64,000 bases of DNA from Paraburkholderia sp. Ac-20340 (GCF_017104965.1 NZ_JAAGPR010000013.1:62001-126000), one strand, 5' to 3'; counted from the first letter of the stretch, positions 34,625 to 43,160 are shown. Numbers and translations: made by a program. Notes: a model not told the origin generated them from the letters alone.

Positions 34625-35557
34625 TCAAGTCGGCAACTTCTCAAGAAATTCTGAAACATCCTTTGCTCCTGTTTTTCGTTCGCTAATAAATTGCTTCACA
34701 ATTTTTTGCCAATTTTCCGGAATTTCAAACGAGACTTTTTCATTTGATTTTGCGTTCGGCGGATCAGCTTGCAGGGCTCCGAGCCAGCGCAATGTATTTA
34801 GGCACGTTATAAAAACGCCAATGTACATGTACGCCGTGCCCCCGAGTCCTCCCGCTCTATCCGCTGGGATGTTCCACGTGACTTCTAGATAATCTTTAGC
34901 GTGTTCGAATTGCGTCTTTCCCTCGGATAAATTCGCTGCCAAGCAATAGAGCAAACTGGTACGAGCAGTCTTTGAATTTAGAACCAACCAGAGTCGATTC
35001 AGTTCAGTCAGCATCTCGCCACTTTCAGTGGGTTTCCTCAGGCGTTTGTCCGGTACGCCACTGCTGACCGCTGGCAACGCACTTTCCGCGCTGTTTTTGT
35101 CAGAAGGTGAAATCGCTTGCATCGCACTGCCAAGATTTGATAGGCCTGACTCAACCTTTAATATGCCGGCCTCGACGCGAGAGAGACCGGCTACGATGTT
35201 TTCACCGTGCTCAACGTTCCGTTGCAATCTTTCGTTCGTGAGCGCAAGATCTTTCTCTGTAGATTCTAGCCTGCCCAACTGCCCCATCAGTTTTGCGTTA
35301 AAATCTGACTGCGAATTGCCTTGCCAGAACGTGTATAAAATAGCTATCAGCGCGAGCACGATAGATATTAATGTTGCGCCGAATTCCACCTCTGAAACAA
35401 TGTTTTTTATGTCTGAAAAATCATAGATCAATGAATACAGAAAATGAAGAATAATAAATTCGAGAAGAGCTATTAGAACGACAATCGGCATGGCAACGCT
35501 CTTGTTCATACTAGCTTCCAACACACCCGCCCTCGTCTGATTATTTTGGTCAGCCAT
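34625..35557 (-). CDS. unrecognised membrane protein with coiled coil
   Basis: A 310-residue protein that I do not recognise. Two membrane helices lie near residues 22-46 (PIVVLIALLEFIILHFLYSL) and 58-80 (GATLISIVLALIAILYTFWQ). A coiled coil follows at about 83-145 (MGQLGRLESTEKDLALTNER), then a Ser/Pro linker, and a soluble C-terminal half whose pattern (TELNRLWLVLNSKTARTSLL and LEVTWNIPADRAGGLGGTAY) looks like a folded domain. GC content is clearly lower than in the core genes. It lies between an IS element and a TIR gene, so a defence or mobile-element role is a fair guess only. Confidence 0.7.
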   Translation of the reverse strand: MADQNNQTRAGVLEASMNKSVAMPIVVLIALLEFIILHFLYSLIYDFSDIKNIVSEVEFGATLISIVLALIAILYTFWQGNSQSDFNAKLMGQLGRLESTEKDLALTNERLQRNVEHGENIVAGLSRVEAGILKVESGLSNLGSAMQAISPSDKNSAESALPAVSSGVPDKRLRKPTESGEMLTELNRLWLVLNSKTARTSLLYCLAANLSEGKTQFEHAKDYLEVTWNIPADRAGGLGGTAYMYIGVFITCLNTLRWLGALQADPPNAKSNEKVSFEIPENWQKIVKQFISERKTGAKDVSEFLEKLPT

Positions 35558-36080
35558 CGTGTCGCATCCATAGATTTAGTGACGGGACGATGCACCGGGA
35601 TTGGCGTAAAGTCAATAGGGAGCGAACGGGGCGTGTTAATTCCTTTTCTGTATATTCATGATGGGGTTTCCGTCGTTGCCTGGATGTTCATCGTTGGCCA
35701 TCTGGTCGCGATTGTGCGGACGAGCAATCAGTCGCGCATCGCTTACCCCGTAAAGATGTTGCTAGTTGCTCACTGCTCCGCGCAGACGCTGTTGATAGGC
35801 CACGGCCGCACGTTGTCGTCAACTGGATTCGCCTGGTCAACGTGCGAGGCATTGACATTGCCTCTCACGTTGCCGCGTACCACTACTGGCTATATGAGCG
35901 GCGAGCCGGGTAGTACCATCAAGCGATCTTTCGACCTGCGCGCGGAACCAAGGGCTGGTTTTCGCCGGCCCTAAGCAGTAAGCAGATACGGCCAAAGGAC
36001 TAGGAGTTACGGCGGCATAACCGTTCTGCAATCCACCGAGGTGTGCATTGCTATCATGGTGGCTAGCCATTGGAGCCGCC
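35558..36080. other. 523-base gap with possible decayed sequence
   Basis: No complete gene is seen. On the minus strand at about 35636-35755 a short open stretch reads like protein (RPHNRDQMANDEHPGNDGNP) and ends at a stop, but stops cut it off upstream; it may be a remnant of a lost gene. A plus-strand frame from 35546 to 35974 has no ribosome site or family-like residues. The promoter of the second SRAP gene should lie near the right end. Confidence 0.4.
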
Positions 36081-36737
36081 ATGTGCACGAACTACGCAGC
36101 AGCGCGCAGCGATCGCATCTTCAAACGGTTCGGCGTCGAGCCGCCCGGGAGCCCGTGGCGCGACGAGGTCTACAAAGACTATCCGGCACCTATCATTCGC
36201 CGCGTCGACGGCGCCGAGCGGGCTGACGTCGCAACGTTTGGCATCGTGCCGCGCAAGCACATTCTCCAAGGCGTTCGCGTATTCGACACGATGAACGCAC
36301 GTGCCGAAACGGTCGGCGAAAAGCGGTCGTTCAGTGGCGCGTGGAAAAAGCAGCAGCTCTGCCTCATACGGTGCGAGGCGTTCTACGAGCCGGACTATGA
36401 AACGGGCAAAGCTGTGCGCTGGCGTATCGGCATGGCCGACGGCGCGCCGTTCGCGATCGCAGGCCTGTGGCTCGAGTGGGCGGAGGAAGAGGGTACGGCG
36501 CTCTCGTTCACGATGCTGACGGTTAATGCCGCCGAGCATCCGTTGATGAAGCGCTTCCACAAGCCAGGCGACGAGAAGCGATCGGTGGTGATCGTGCCGC
36601 CGACGGAATATGAGGGCTGGCTCGCAAGCAAGTCGATGGACGAAGCGCGCAGCTATCTCAACCTATACCCGGCAGATCTGATGCACGCTGAGCCATCGCC
36701 TATGCCCGTGCGAACGTCAAAATCCAAATTAGACTAG
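36081..36737 (+). CDS. yedK: SOS response-associated peptidase (SRAP/YedK), copy 2
   Basis: A 218-residue paralogue of the protein at 30474. It retains Cys2 (MCTNYAAARSDRIF), the Glu motif RCEAFYEPDYETG and the His region KRFHKPGDEKRSVVIV, so it should be active on abasic single-stranded DNA. The ribosome site TGGAGCCGCC is shared with copy 1. Its stop overlaps the 3' end of the convergent TIR gene by 9 bases. Confidence 0.88.
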   Translation: MCTNYAAARSDRIFKRFGVEPPGSPWRDEVYKDYPAPIIRRVDGAERADVATFGIVPRKHILQGVRVFDTMNARAETVGEKRSFSGAWKKQQLCLIRCEAFYEPDYETGKAVRWRIGMADGAPFAIAGLWLEWAEEEGTALSFTMLTVNAAEHPLMKRFHKPGDEKRSVVIVPPTEYEGWLASKSMDEARSYLNLYPADLMHAEPSPMPVRTSKSKLD

Positions 36738-37520
36738 ACCGCTTTCGACTGCGGACCTTTTGCCCAATTTAGAAAGTGAATAGCGCGTGCCATGTGCGTA
36801 GTTAAGATGTTCAATCGCCAGCCCCTTGCCAACGAGCCCGTCTAATGCGGTCTCGGCTCGGAGCACATGCCCTCCGATCGAGCGCGAACATTCTTCGGGG
36901 CTAAGCGGTACTCCTGCACCCACAAGGATGCGATAGGCGAGTTCTTCTAGCTCTGTTAGCTGTATCGGGTCATTCGGTTTTGGGATTTCTTTTTGGGCTG
37001 CCTGGCGAACTGGCCGCGGCTCCAAGTCTGGTTCCTTACGAGAAACCGCTGCTTCCGCCTTTTCAATTGCATTCCACGAGCGGTCGAGCCGAGCACGGAC
37101 ATCTGCATCTCGAACTTTAGCGTCAACGCTGCGCGCTATCGTCAGAAGCAAATCAATAATTGCCTCCTTTCCGAATCTCGTTGCCTGGAATTGTCCCAGC
37201 GGCGTTGGCAGAGCGTTCGCTTCTAGCGAGCCAAGAAGAAGTGGGTGGACAGCAGCATCGGATACGGACTTCGAAAGGGCGCCAGCTTCGAAATAGAGCC
37301 AAGGTTCACGCACATTCTCGGGCGTCACGCAAATGATACCCGTCGACGTATTTTCAAGTTTATTTGCGACCTCCGTGCTCCATCGAGCGCCTTTCTGAAT
37401 GTCGATTTCTGACATCCACGCAGATACACCCGCTGCTCCAAGGCACATATCGATGCAATGCTTTAGCTCTACAGCGACAGCTTTTGCATCAGGCTTTGAC
37501 CAACTGATAAAGACGAGCAT
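36729..37520 (-). CDS. TIR-domain protein with C-terminal winged-helix-like region
   Basis: A 263-residue protein. The first ~130 residues form a TIR-type nucleotide-binding domain of the kind common in bacterial defence loci: MLVFISWSKPDAKAVAVELK, GVSAWMSEIDIQKGARW, GIICVTPENV and PWLYFEAGALSK, where E78 is the expected catalytic Glu of an NAD+-cleaving TIR. A charged linker leads to a C-terminal part (LEELAYRILVGAGVPLSPEE) that looks like a winged helix. The ATG at 37520 follows AGGAGGGCATTCG; a longer frame to 37562 has no such site. It is convergent with SRAP copy 2 and the first gene beyond tRNA-His. Confidence 0.8.
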   Translation of the reverse strand: MLVFISWSKPDAKAVAVELKHCIDMCLGAAGVSAWMSEIDIQKGARWSTEVANKLENTSTGIICVTPENVREPWLYFEAGALSKSVSDAAVHPLLLGSLEANALPTPLGQFQATRFGKEAIIDLLLTIARSVDAKVRDADVRARLDRSWNAIEKAEAAVSRKEPDLEPRPVRQAAQKEIPKPNDPIQLTELEELAYRILVGAGVPLSPEECSRSIGGHVLRAETALDGLVGKGLAIEHLNYAHGTRYSLSKLGKRSAVESGLV

Positions 37521-37550
37521 CGAATGCCCTCCTAGGCATCTTATGGGCGC

Positions 37551-37577
37551 AAAAAAGCCCACGTCGATGACGTGGGC
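37551..37577 (-). terminator. terminator between tRNA-His and the TIR gene
   Basis: GCCCACGTC and GACGTGGGC around a 3-base loop, followed by TTTTTT on the minus strand. Confidence 0.75.
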
Positions 37578-37625
37578 TCAATTCCGAAATTCTGATTTTC
37601 GTTCCGAATTTCGCATGCTGAAAAT

Positions 37626-37651
37626 AAAACAGGCACCGAAGTGCCTGTTTT
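37626..37651. terminator. tRNA-His terminator (bidirectional)
   Basis: Perfect 11-bp arms AAAACAGGCAC and GTGCCTGTTTT around the tetraloop CGAA, 13 bases after the tRNA 3' end. Confidence 0.8.
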
Positions 37652-37663
37652 ATAAAGAATTTT

Positions 37664-37740
37664 TGGGGTGGCTGATGGGACTCGAACCCACGACGACAGG
37701 AATCACAATCCTGGACTCTACCAACTGAGCTACAGCCACC
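37664..37740 (-). tRNA. tRNA-His (anticodon GTG)
   Basis: Acceptor arms GTGGCTG/CAGCCAC, the extra G-1 encoded, discriminator C and an encoded CCA. The anticodon loop ATTGTGA lies between CCAGG and the imperfect partner TCCTG. The T loop reads GGTTCGAGTCC. It marks the right end of the accessory stretch. Confidence 0.94.
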
Positions 37741-37847
37741 ACTGTCTTACTGTTTTCTTGTTTGTCGCTGCTTTGTTAGCGGCGTCAATCAAGAAGCAAG
37801 ATTATATACATGCCATATCGATCTTGCCTAGCCCTTTATTCAAAAAA

Positions 37848-38861
37848 TTATGAAGAAAGTTCGGCGGCGGCTTCGAGCGGGGCGCGCAGGTGCGCACGCG
37901 CCGTTTCGAAGATGGCGAGATCGCCCTTGGCAAGCTCACGGCTATCCGACAGCACACGACGCCAGCCACGCGCGCCGGCTTCGCCGCGATAGAGTCCGAG
38001 CGCGTGACGCGTGATCGAGCCGAGGAACGTGCCGCGCTCGATCTCGCCCGCGCAATACTCGATCAGCTTCGCTTCCACTTCATCGCGCGTGAGCGCCGGC
38101 CCGGTCGCGCCATAGAAGCGCGCGTCGACATCGGCCAGCACGTAGGGGTTGTGATAGGCCTCGCGCCCGAGCATCACGCCATCGACATGTTCCAGATGCG
38201 TTTCGACTTCGTCGAGCGTCTTGATGCCGCCATTGATGATGATTTCGAGCTGCGGGAAATCGCGCTTGAGCTGGTACGCGTAGTCATACTTGAGCGGCGG
38301 GATTTCGCGGTTCTCTTTCGGGCTCAGGCCCTTCAGAATCGCGTTGCGCGCGTGGACGATGAACACTTCGCAACCGGCATCCGCAATCGTGCCGACGAAA
38401 TCGCGCACGAAAGCGTATTCCTCGACCGCATCCACGCCGATGCGGTGCTTGACCGTCACCGGCACCGACGTCGCGTCGCGCATCGCCTTCACGCAATCGG
38501 CCACGAGCTTCGGCTCGTTCATCAGGCAGGCGCCGAACGCACCGCGCTGCACGCGCTCGGACGGGCAGCCGCAGTTCAGGTTGATCTCGTCGTAGCCCCA
38601 TTGTTCGCCGAGCTTGGCGCAACGGGCGAGGTCGTCGGGTTCGCTGCCGCCCAGTTGCAGGGCGACCGGCGCTTCGTCGGGCGTGAACGCCAGATGACGC
38701 GGCACATCGCCGTGGAGCAGGGCGCCCGTCGTCACCATCTCTGTATACAGCCAGGTGTGCTGCGAGATGAAGCGGTGCAGCGAGCGGCAGTGGCGATCCG
38801 TCCAGTCCATCATGGGCGCAACGGAAACGCGGCGGGGGCTGGCGATACGGTTTGAAGACAT
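37848..38861 (-). CDS. dusA: tRNA-dihydrouridine(20/20a) synthase
   Basis: Reduces uridine 20/20a in the tRNA D-loop with FMN and NADPH. The 337-residue chain has the DusA signature VSVAPMMDWTDRHCRSLHR, the catalytic Cys in EINLNCGCPSERVQRGAFGA, VTVKHRIGVD, and IIINGGIKTLDEVETHLEHV with GVMLGREAYHNPYVL. The ATG at 38861 (MSSNRIASPRRVSVAPM) is preferred to a codon at 38903. The C-terminal helical domain is complete. Confidence 0.95.
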   Translation of the reverse strand: MSSNRIASPRRVSVAPMMDWTDRHCRSLHRFISQHTWLYTEMVTTGALLHGDVPRHLAFTPDEAPVALQLGGSEPDDLARCAKLGEQWGYDEINLNCGCPSERVQRGAFGACLMNEPKLVADCVKAMRDATSVPVTVKHRIGVDAVEEYAFVRDFVGTIADAGCEVFIVHARNAILKGLSPKENREIPPLKYDYAYQLKRDFPQLEIIINGGIKTLDEVETHLEHVDGVMLGREAYHNPYVLADVDARFYGATGPALTRDEVEAKLIEYCAGEIERGTFLGSITRHALGLYRGEAGARGWRRVLSDSRELAKGDLAIFETARAHLRAPLEAAAELSS

Positions 38862-39303
38862 GGTGAATACGTGCGCAATCAACGCGCGGCAGACGAGGAA
38901 CAACCTTGTATTTTAACGTATTTTTGCTCTCGCGCCGGCCGCGATTTTGCGCTGCGCCATCCTCCGATCGACACGCTTGAGATGTTTGCAAACCCAGACA
39001 GAAAGCGGTTCCACCGGTTCTGCCAGGCCGAAAGACCCTTCCGGCGTTATGTAATCCGCCTGTCCAATGTTGCGGCGCGAAAATTTTTTTGAGACGTCTT
39101 TTTAGGGTCTGTTCGTCGCTCAGCCAAGCCAGGATTGCGACTCCGGATTGTTTCCAAAGTCGGAATAAACAATTCGGATTATCGAGATTATTTTCCGATA
39201 GTAGGTGTATACACTGAGCCTCATTGACGCGGCTCGTGGGCTCTCTCCGACTCCCATGTGTGGCGCCTTTCCCCGCAAGTTGAACCGGATATTGGAGTCC
39301 ACC
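38862..39303. other. 442-base intergenic region between dusA and a secreted protein gene
   Basis: It contains an AT-rich stretch with an imperfect inverted repeat (39143-39155 CCGGATTGTTTCC and 39162-39176), and a TATACACT box near 39214 that could be the -10 of the gene at 39304. No coding frame is convincing. Confidence 0.45.
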
Positions 39304-39579
39304 ATGAAGACCAAACTGATCGCCGCACTGCTCGTCGCAGCTTCCGCTTCCATCGCCGCTCCGGCATTCGCCAGCGGCTACGGCCCGGCACCGTTCTACC
39401 GTCCGAACGTCGGCGCACCGGCTTCGCAGCAAGGCCAGAGCGCCCAGACCGTGGCCGCCGAACGCGCCCAGCAGCAAGGCGTCGATTCGTCGTACGGTGG
39501 CGTTGCAGGTGCATCGACCCAGTCGGGCGCGCACAACGCACAAACGCCGCGCGCGCAGCAAGTGTTCTTCGGCAACTAA
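39304..39579 (+). CDS. small secreted hypothetical protein
   Basis: A 91-residue protein with a clear Sec signal peptide (MKTKLIAALLVAASASIAAP, cleavage after AFA). The mature part is Gln/Ala/Ser-rich (GAPASQQGQSAQTVAAERAQ) with no obvious fold. It is reminiscent of short periplasmic Burkholderia proteins of the DUF4148 kind, but I cannot confirm that family. The ATG at 39304 begins the signal; an upstream extension to 39205 makes no sense. Confidence 0.65.
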   Translation: MKTKLIAALLVAASASIAAPAFASGYGPAPFYRPNVGAPASQQGQSAQTVAAERAQQQGVDSSYGGVAGASTQSGAHNAQTPRAQQVFFGN

Positions 39580-39618
39580 GCGCGATTAGCCGAAGCGCCG
39601 CGCCTGCAGGGGCGGCTG

Positions 39619-39659
39619 GAACGCCGGGAGTCTTTCAGACCCCGGCGTTCTGCATTTCT
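39619..39659 (+). terminator. terminator of the small secreted protein gene
   Basis: GAACGCCGGG and CCCGGCGTTC form a 10-bp stem, followed by a weak T-containing tail (TGCATTTCT). Confidence 0.55.
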
Positions 39660-39682
39660 GCGCCGATACTTCAACCAATCCG

Positions 39683-39925
39683 CTATGACGCCGCGCGCAC
39701 GCGCTGGTCGATGGCGTCGCGAATGCGGTCGAAGGCCGCGTCGAAGGCGTTGTCCTGGGTGGGAAAGCGTTCATCGGCGATACCGTCGATGGGTACATCC
39801 GCGTGGGTGTCGTCGGTGAGGCTATGGATGCGCTGGGTCGTGATCGTAAAACCGGTGTCGTGTTCGCCATCCACGCCGGCGGTCATGGTGTAGCCCATAT
39901 ATTCGTAGCTGCGCTCGTGTTGCAT
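39683..39925 (-). CDS. hypothetical protein, 80 residues
   Basis: A small soluble protein (MQHERSYEYMGYTMTAGVDG...) whose ATG at 39925 follows the strong site GCGGAGGAGCGGC. The C-terminal helix (FDAAFDRIRDAIDQRVRAAS) is amphipathic. It has the same length as, and a loosely similar pattern to, the protein at 29992-30234. No family recognised. Confidence 0.65.
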   Translation of the reverse strand: MQHERSYEYMGYTMTAGVDGEHDTGFTITTQRIHSLTDDTHADVPIDGIADERFPTQDNAFDAAFDRIRDAIDQRVRAAS

Positions 39926-40129
39926 GCCGCTCCTCCGCGTCGCGTGATCTTCCGCCGATGATGGCACGTCCCGCGCCCGCGCCGCCGCTCTTTGCGCGGA
40001 CGCGTTCGCGCCGGCCCTCGCGCGCGCTGTACTACCATGATCTGCAGCAGTTGCGATGGGCGCGCGCCGTTCGGTGAGCGGCGTTCGCCCGCCACGCCAG
40101 GCCGTCGCTGGCCCAACAGGAGGTGAACG

Positions 40130-40462
40130 ATGATGAAACGCGTTGTGCTTCTCGCCGCACTGGCGCTGCCGGCTGTTTTCGTGTCGGCCGCGGCTATCGC
40201 GCAGCAACCGCCGCCGCATGGCGGGCCGAACGAGTATCACGGCGGGCCGCCGCCGGAACATCCTCCGGCCGATATGCCGCCGCCGCAGTGGCACAAGGGC
40301 GATCGCGTCGCGCCTGAATATCGCGACCGTCAGTATGTAATCGACGACTGGCGTCAATATCACCTCAAGCCGCCGCCGCGCGGTTATCACTGGGTAGGCG
40401 TCGGTGGCCAGTATTACCTCGTGCATAACTCGAACTGGGCCGTGGAACGCGTCGGGCCGTAA
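40130..40462 (+). CDS. RcnB-family periplasmic protein
   Basis: A 110-residue protein with a signal peptide (MMKRVVLLAALALPAVFVSA, cleavage near AIAQQ), a His/Pro-rich middle (PPPHGGPNEYHGGPPPEHPP) and the RcnB domain C-terminus (YVIDDWRQYHLKPPPRGYHW, then VGVGGQYYLVHNSN). E. coli RcnB helps nickel/cobalt homeostasis; in Burkholderia many RcnB-like proteins are of unknown role. The start follows AGGAGGTGAACG. Confidence 0.82.
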   Translation: MMKRVVLLAALALPAVFVSAAAIAQQPPPHGGPNEYHGGPPPEHPPADMPPPQWHKGDRVAPEYRDRQYVIDDWRQYHLKPPPRGYHWVGVGGQYYLVHNSNWAVERVGP

Positions 40463-40494
40463 GCCGGGCGCAAGCATCACCTCATTGCAACGCA

Positions 40495-40524
40495 CAAAGC
40501 CGGGTCGAGCCCGGCTTTGCCGTT
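40495..40524 (+). terminator. terminator after the rcnB-like gene
   Basis: CAAAGCCGGG and CCCGGCTTTG form a 10-bp stem with a short loop. The T-tail is weak. Confidence 0.6.
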
Positions 40525-40583
40525 ATTCGGCGTCTCCTGAAAAAAATCGTGCGTCGTGATAGCTTCTGCGTTCTCCCCAACCA

Positions 40584-41654
40584 ATGATGGAAAACGCTTC
40601 GATGGAATACCGCACACTCGGCGATACGGACGTCAAGGTAAGCCTGATCGGCCTCGGCACGATGACGTGGGGCGAACAGAATACCGAGCGCGACGCACAC
40701 GAACAGATCGACTACGCGCTCGATCAAGGCGTCACGCTGATCGACGCCGCGGAGATGTATCCCGTGCCGCCGCGCCCCGAAACGCAAGGGCAGACCGAGC
40801 GCTTTATCGGCACCTGGCTCGCGCAACATCGGGCCGCGCGCGAGCGCATCGTGCTGGCGACCAAGATCGCCGGTCCGGCGCGCCAGCCGCACAATCCGCG
40901 GCATATCCGCGGCGAAGGCAACCAGTTCGATCGCAAGAATCTGACCGAAGCGCTCGACGGCAGCCTCAAGCGCCTGCAGACCGATTATGTCGATCTGTAT
41001 CAGTTGCACTGGCCCGACCGCAGCACGATGACTTTCGGCCGCCCGATGTATCCGTGGGTCGACGACGCCTACACGGTGCCGATCGAGGAAACGCTTGCGG
41101 TGCTGGCCGAGTTCGTCAAGGCGGGCAAGGTGCGCCACATCGGCGTGTCGAATGAAACGCCCTGGGGCGTCGCGCAATTCCTGCGCGCGGCCGAAAAGCT
41201 GGGCTTGCCGCGCATCGTCAGCATCCAGAATCCGTATAGCCTCGTGAACCGCACGTTCGAGTTCGGGCTTTCCGAGTATTCGCATCGCGACAAGCTCGGC
41301 CTGCTGGCTTATTCGCCGATGGCGTTCGGCTGGCTTTCGGGCAAGTACGAGGGCGGGGCGCGGCCCGAAGGTGCGCGCATCACGAAGTTCGAGCGCTTCC
41401 AGCGTTACAGCAAGCCGCAGGCGGTGGCCGCGACGTCGAGCTACGTGGCGCTCGCGAAGGAACTCGGCTATACGCCCGCGCAGTTTGCGCTGGCGTTCGT
41501 GAACAGCCGTCCGTTCGTGACGAGCAACCTGATCGGCGCGACCAGCATGGCGCAACTGAAGGAAAACATCGCCAGTGTCGATGTGAAGCTGTCGGCGGAC
41601 GTGCTCGCGCGCATCGACGCGCTGCACGAGCAGCAGCCTAATCCGGCACCGTAA
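40584..41654 (+). CDS. tas: NADP(H)-dependent aldo-keto reductase, Tas-like
   Basis: A 356-residue TIM-barrel oxidoreductase. MEYRTLGDTDVKVSLIGLGT with TMTWGEQNTERDAHEQIDYA is typical of Tas. The AKR tetrad is visible (D and Y in LIDAAEMYPVPPRPE, K in IVLATKIAG, H in LYQLHWPDRSTM). E. coli Tas was found as a suppressor of tyrosine auxotrophy; the physiological substrate is uncertain. The real start could be the ATG at 40602, six codons in. Confidence 0.9.
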   Translation: MMENASMEYRTLGDTDVKVSLIGLGTMTWGEQNTERDAHEQIDYALDQGVTLIDAAEMYPVPPRPETQGQTERFIGTWLAQHRAARERIVLATKIAGPARQPHNPRHIRGEGNQFDRKNLTEALDGSLKRLQTDYVDLYQLHWPDRSTMTFGRPMYPWVDDAYTVPIEETLAVLAEFVKAGKVRHIGVSNETPWGVAQFLRAAEKLGLPRIVSIQNPYSLVNRTFEFGLSEYSHRDKLGLLAYSPMAFGWLSGKYEGGARPEGARITKFERFQRYSKPQAVAATSSYVALAKELGYTPAQFALAFVNSRPFVTSNLIGATSMAQLKENIASVDVKLSADVLARIDALHEQQPNPAP

Positions 41655-41916
41655 CGCGTGCCTTCGCCGCCCGGCGGTTTGCTGTCGCCGGGCGGCCCGA
41701 ACCGGTTCTTCCCTGCTGTATCGGCTGCTGTTGCGGCCACGCGTGTCACGCCAAAGTCGTTGGCGATTCGCAAGGCATGCACTACGATCCTGCCAACACC
41801 CGCGCGGCCGTGGATTTCCCCGATCGGGCCATTCGCGCGTCCTGCGCCGAAAACGTTCCGCGCGGCTCGTTTGCAATCAATCCTTAGACCTATCGCCCTT
41901 TGCGGAGTACCCCACG

Positions 41917-43017
41917 ATGACGAGCGCACCGAACGCGCAATCGCCACAGTCGCCTCAATCCGGCGCGGCCGTGCCCGGCTATGGCTGGGCCATTTTTCTG
42001 TTGCTGGCCGTGGCCGGCCTGTTTTACGTGAAGTGGTTCCCTTATTACCACCGCGCTTTCACCGCCGAATCGACCCATTCGATCGGCAAATCGATCCTGA
42101 TGGGCGCTTCGGCCAGCGCGCCCGCGCCGTCGCTGGGCGCCGCGCTCGACTACGCCCTCGCGTACGGCAAGGCGATCTGGCAAGCGATGGTGCTGGGCTT
42201 GCTGCTCGGCTCCGGCGTGCAGGCGCTGTTGCCGGTGCAATGGGTCGCGCGCGTGCTTGGGCGGCGCGGGTTCGGCAGCGTGGCGGCGGGCGGTCTGCTG
42301 TCGGTGCCGGGCATGATGTGCACCTGCTGCGCCGCGCCCGTGGTGGCGGGTCTGCGTGCGCGCAATGCGTCGGCGGGCGGCGCGATCGCGTTCTGGCTCG
42401 GCAATTCCGTGCTCAATCCCGCGACGCTCGTGTTCATGGGTTTCGTGCTGGGCTGGCAATGGAGCGCGCTGCGTCTGGTGCTCGGCGTGCTGCTGGTGTT
42501 TGGTCTCGGCTGGCTGGCCAACCGTCTTGTGACGCCGCAGGAAGCGCGCGCCGCCGACGACCGTCTCGCGCTGCTCGCGCGCCAGCAGGCCGAAGGCGGC
42601 AATGTGTTCGCGCGCTGGGCGCGGATTTTTGCGCGCATGGCCGTGCGCCTCGTGCCGGAGTACATCGTGCTCGTGCTGCTGCTGGGCGCGGCGCGCGCGT
42701 GGCTGTTCCCGCACATCGGCCCGGACGTCACCAGCAGCATCGGCTGGATCGTCGCGTTTGCGGTGGCGGGCATGCTGTTCGTGATTCCGACTGCCGGCGA
42801 AGTGCCGATCATTCAGGCGATGCTGGCGCTCGGCATGGGCGTTGGCCCGGCGGGCGCGCTGCTGCTGACGCTGCCGCCCGTGAGCGTGCCGTCGCTGGCG
42901 ATGCTGGCAGGCTCGTTCCGTCCGCGCGTGCTGACGCTCGTGGCGGTGGTGGTCGTGCTGTTCGGCATCGTGTCCGGGCTGGCGGCCGTGGGGCTGGGGT
43001 TCGGCGTAGCGGCCTGA
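41917..43017 (+). CDS. permease of the ArsP/DUF318 (PF03773) family
   Basis: A 366-residue membrane protein with about eight to ten helices. LLSVPGMMCTCCAAPVVAGL with conserved Cys residues and GGAIAFWLGNSVLNPATLVF with FVIPTAGEVPIIQAMLALGM are characteristic. Family members include ArsP, which exports trivalent organoarsenicals, and others of unknown substrate. The ATG at 41917 follows GCGGAGTACCCC; a longer upstream frame has low-complexity codons. It has no arsenic genes nearby. Confidence 0.82.
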   Translation: MTSAPNAQSPQSPQSGAAVPGYGWAIFLLLAVAGLFYVKWFPYYHRAFTAESTHSIGKSILMGASASAPAPSLGAALDYALAYGKAIWQAMVLGLLLGSGVQALLPVQWVARVLGRRGFGSVAAGGLLSVPGMMCTCCAAPVVAGLRARNASAGGAIAFWLGNSVLNPATLVFMGFVLGWQWSALRLVLGVLLVFGLGWLANRLVTPQEARAADDRLALLARQQAEGGNVFARWARIFARMAVRLVPEYIVLVLLLGAARAWLFPHIGPDVTSSIGWIVAFAVAGMLFVIPTAGEVPIIQAMLALGMGVGPAGALLLTLPPVSVPSLAMLAGSFRPRVLTLVAVVVVLFGIVSGLAAVGLGFGVAA

Positions 43018-43160
43018 ATGCGCGTCGGGTCAATGGCCGCGGTGCTACGATGAATCGATAGCGATCGCGCGCTAACGACGACGTTTTAACGATCAAGCTT
43101 AAGACCGCGGATGGCCGCCAGGCCGTCCGCATAGATGAGGGCTCAGGCCCAGGAAACGGT

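Noticed and set aside
35546..35974. Plus-strand frame of 142 codons in the accessory gap
   Set aside because: There is no ribosome site, the start overlaps the neighbouring gene's start region and the residues match nothing recognisable.
33175..37740. tRNA-His as the attachment site of an integrated island
   Set aside because: No integrase gene and no second copy of the tRNA 3' end was found at the other side.
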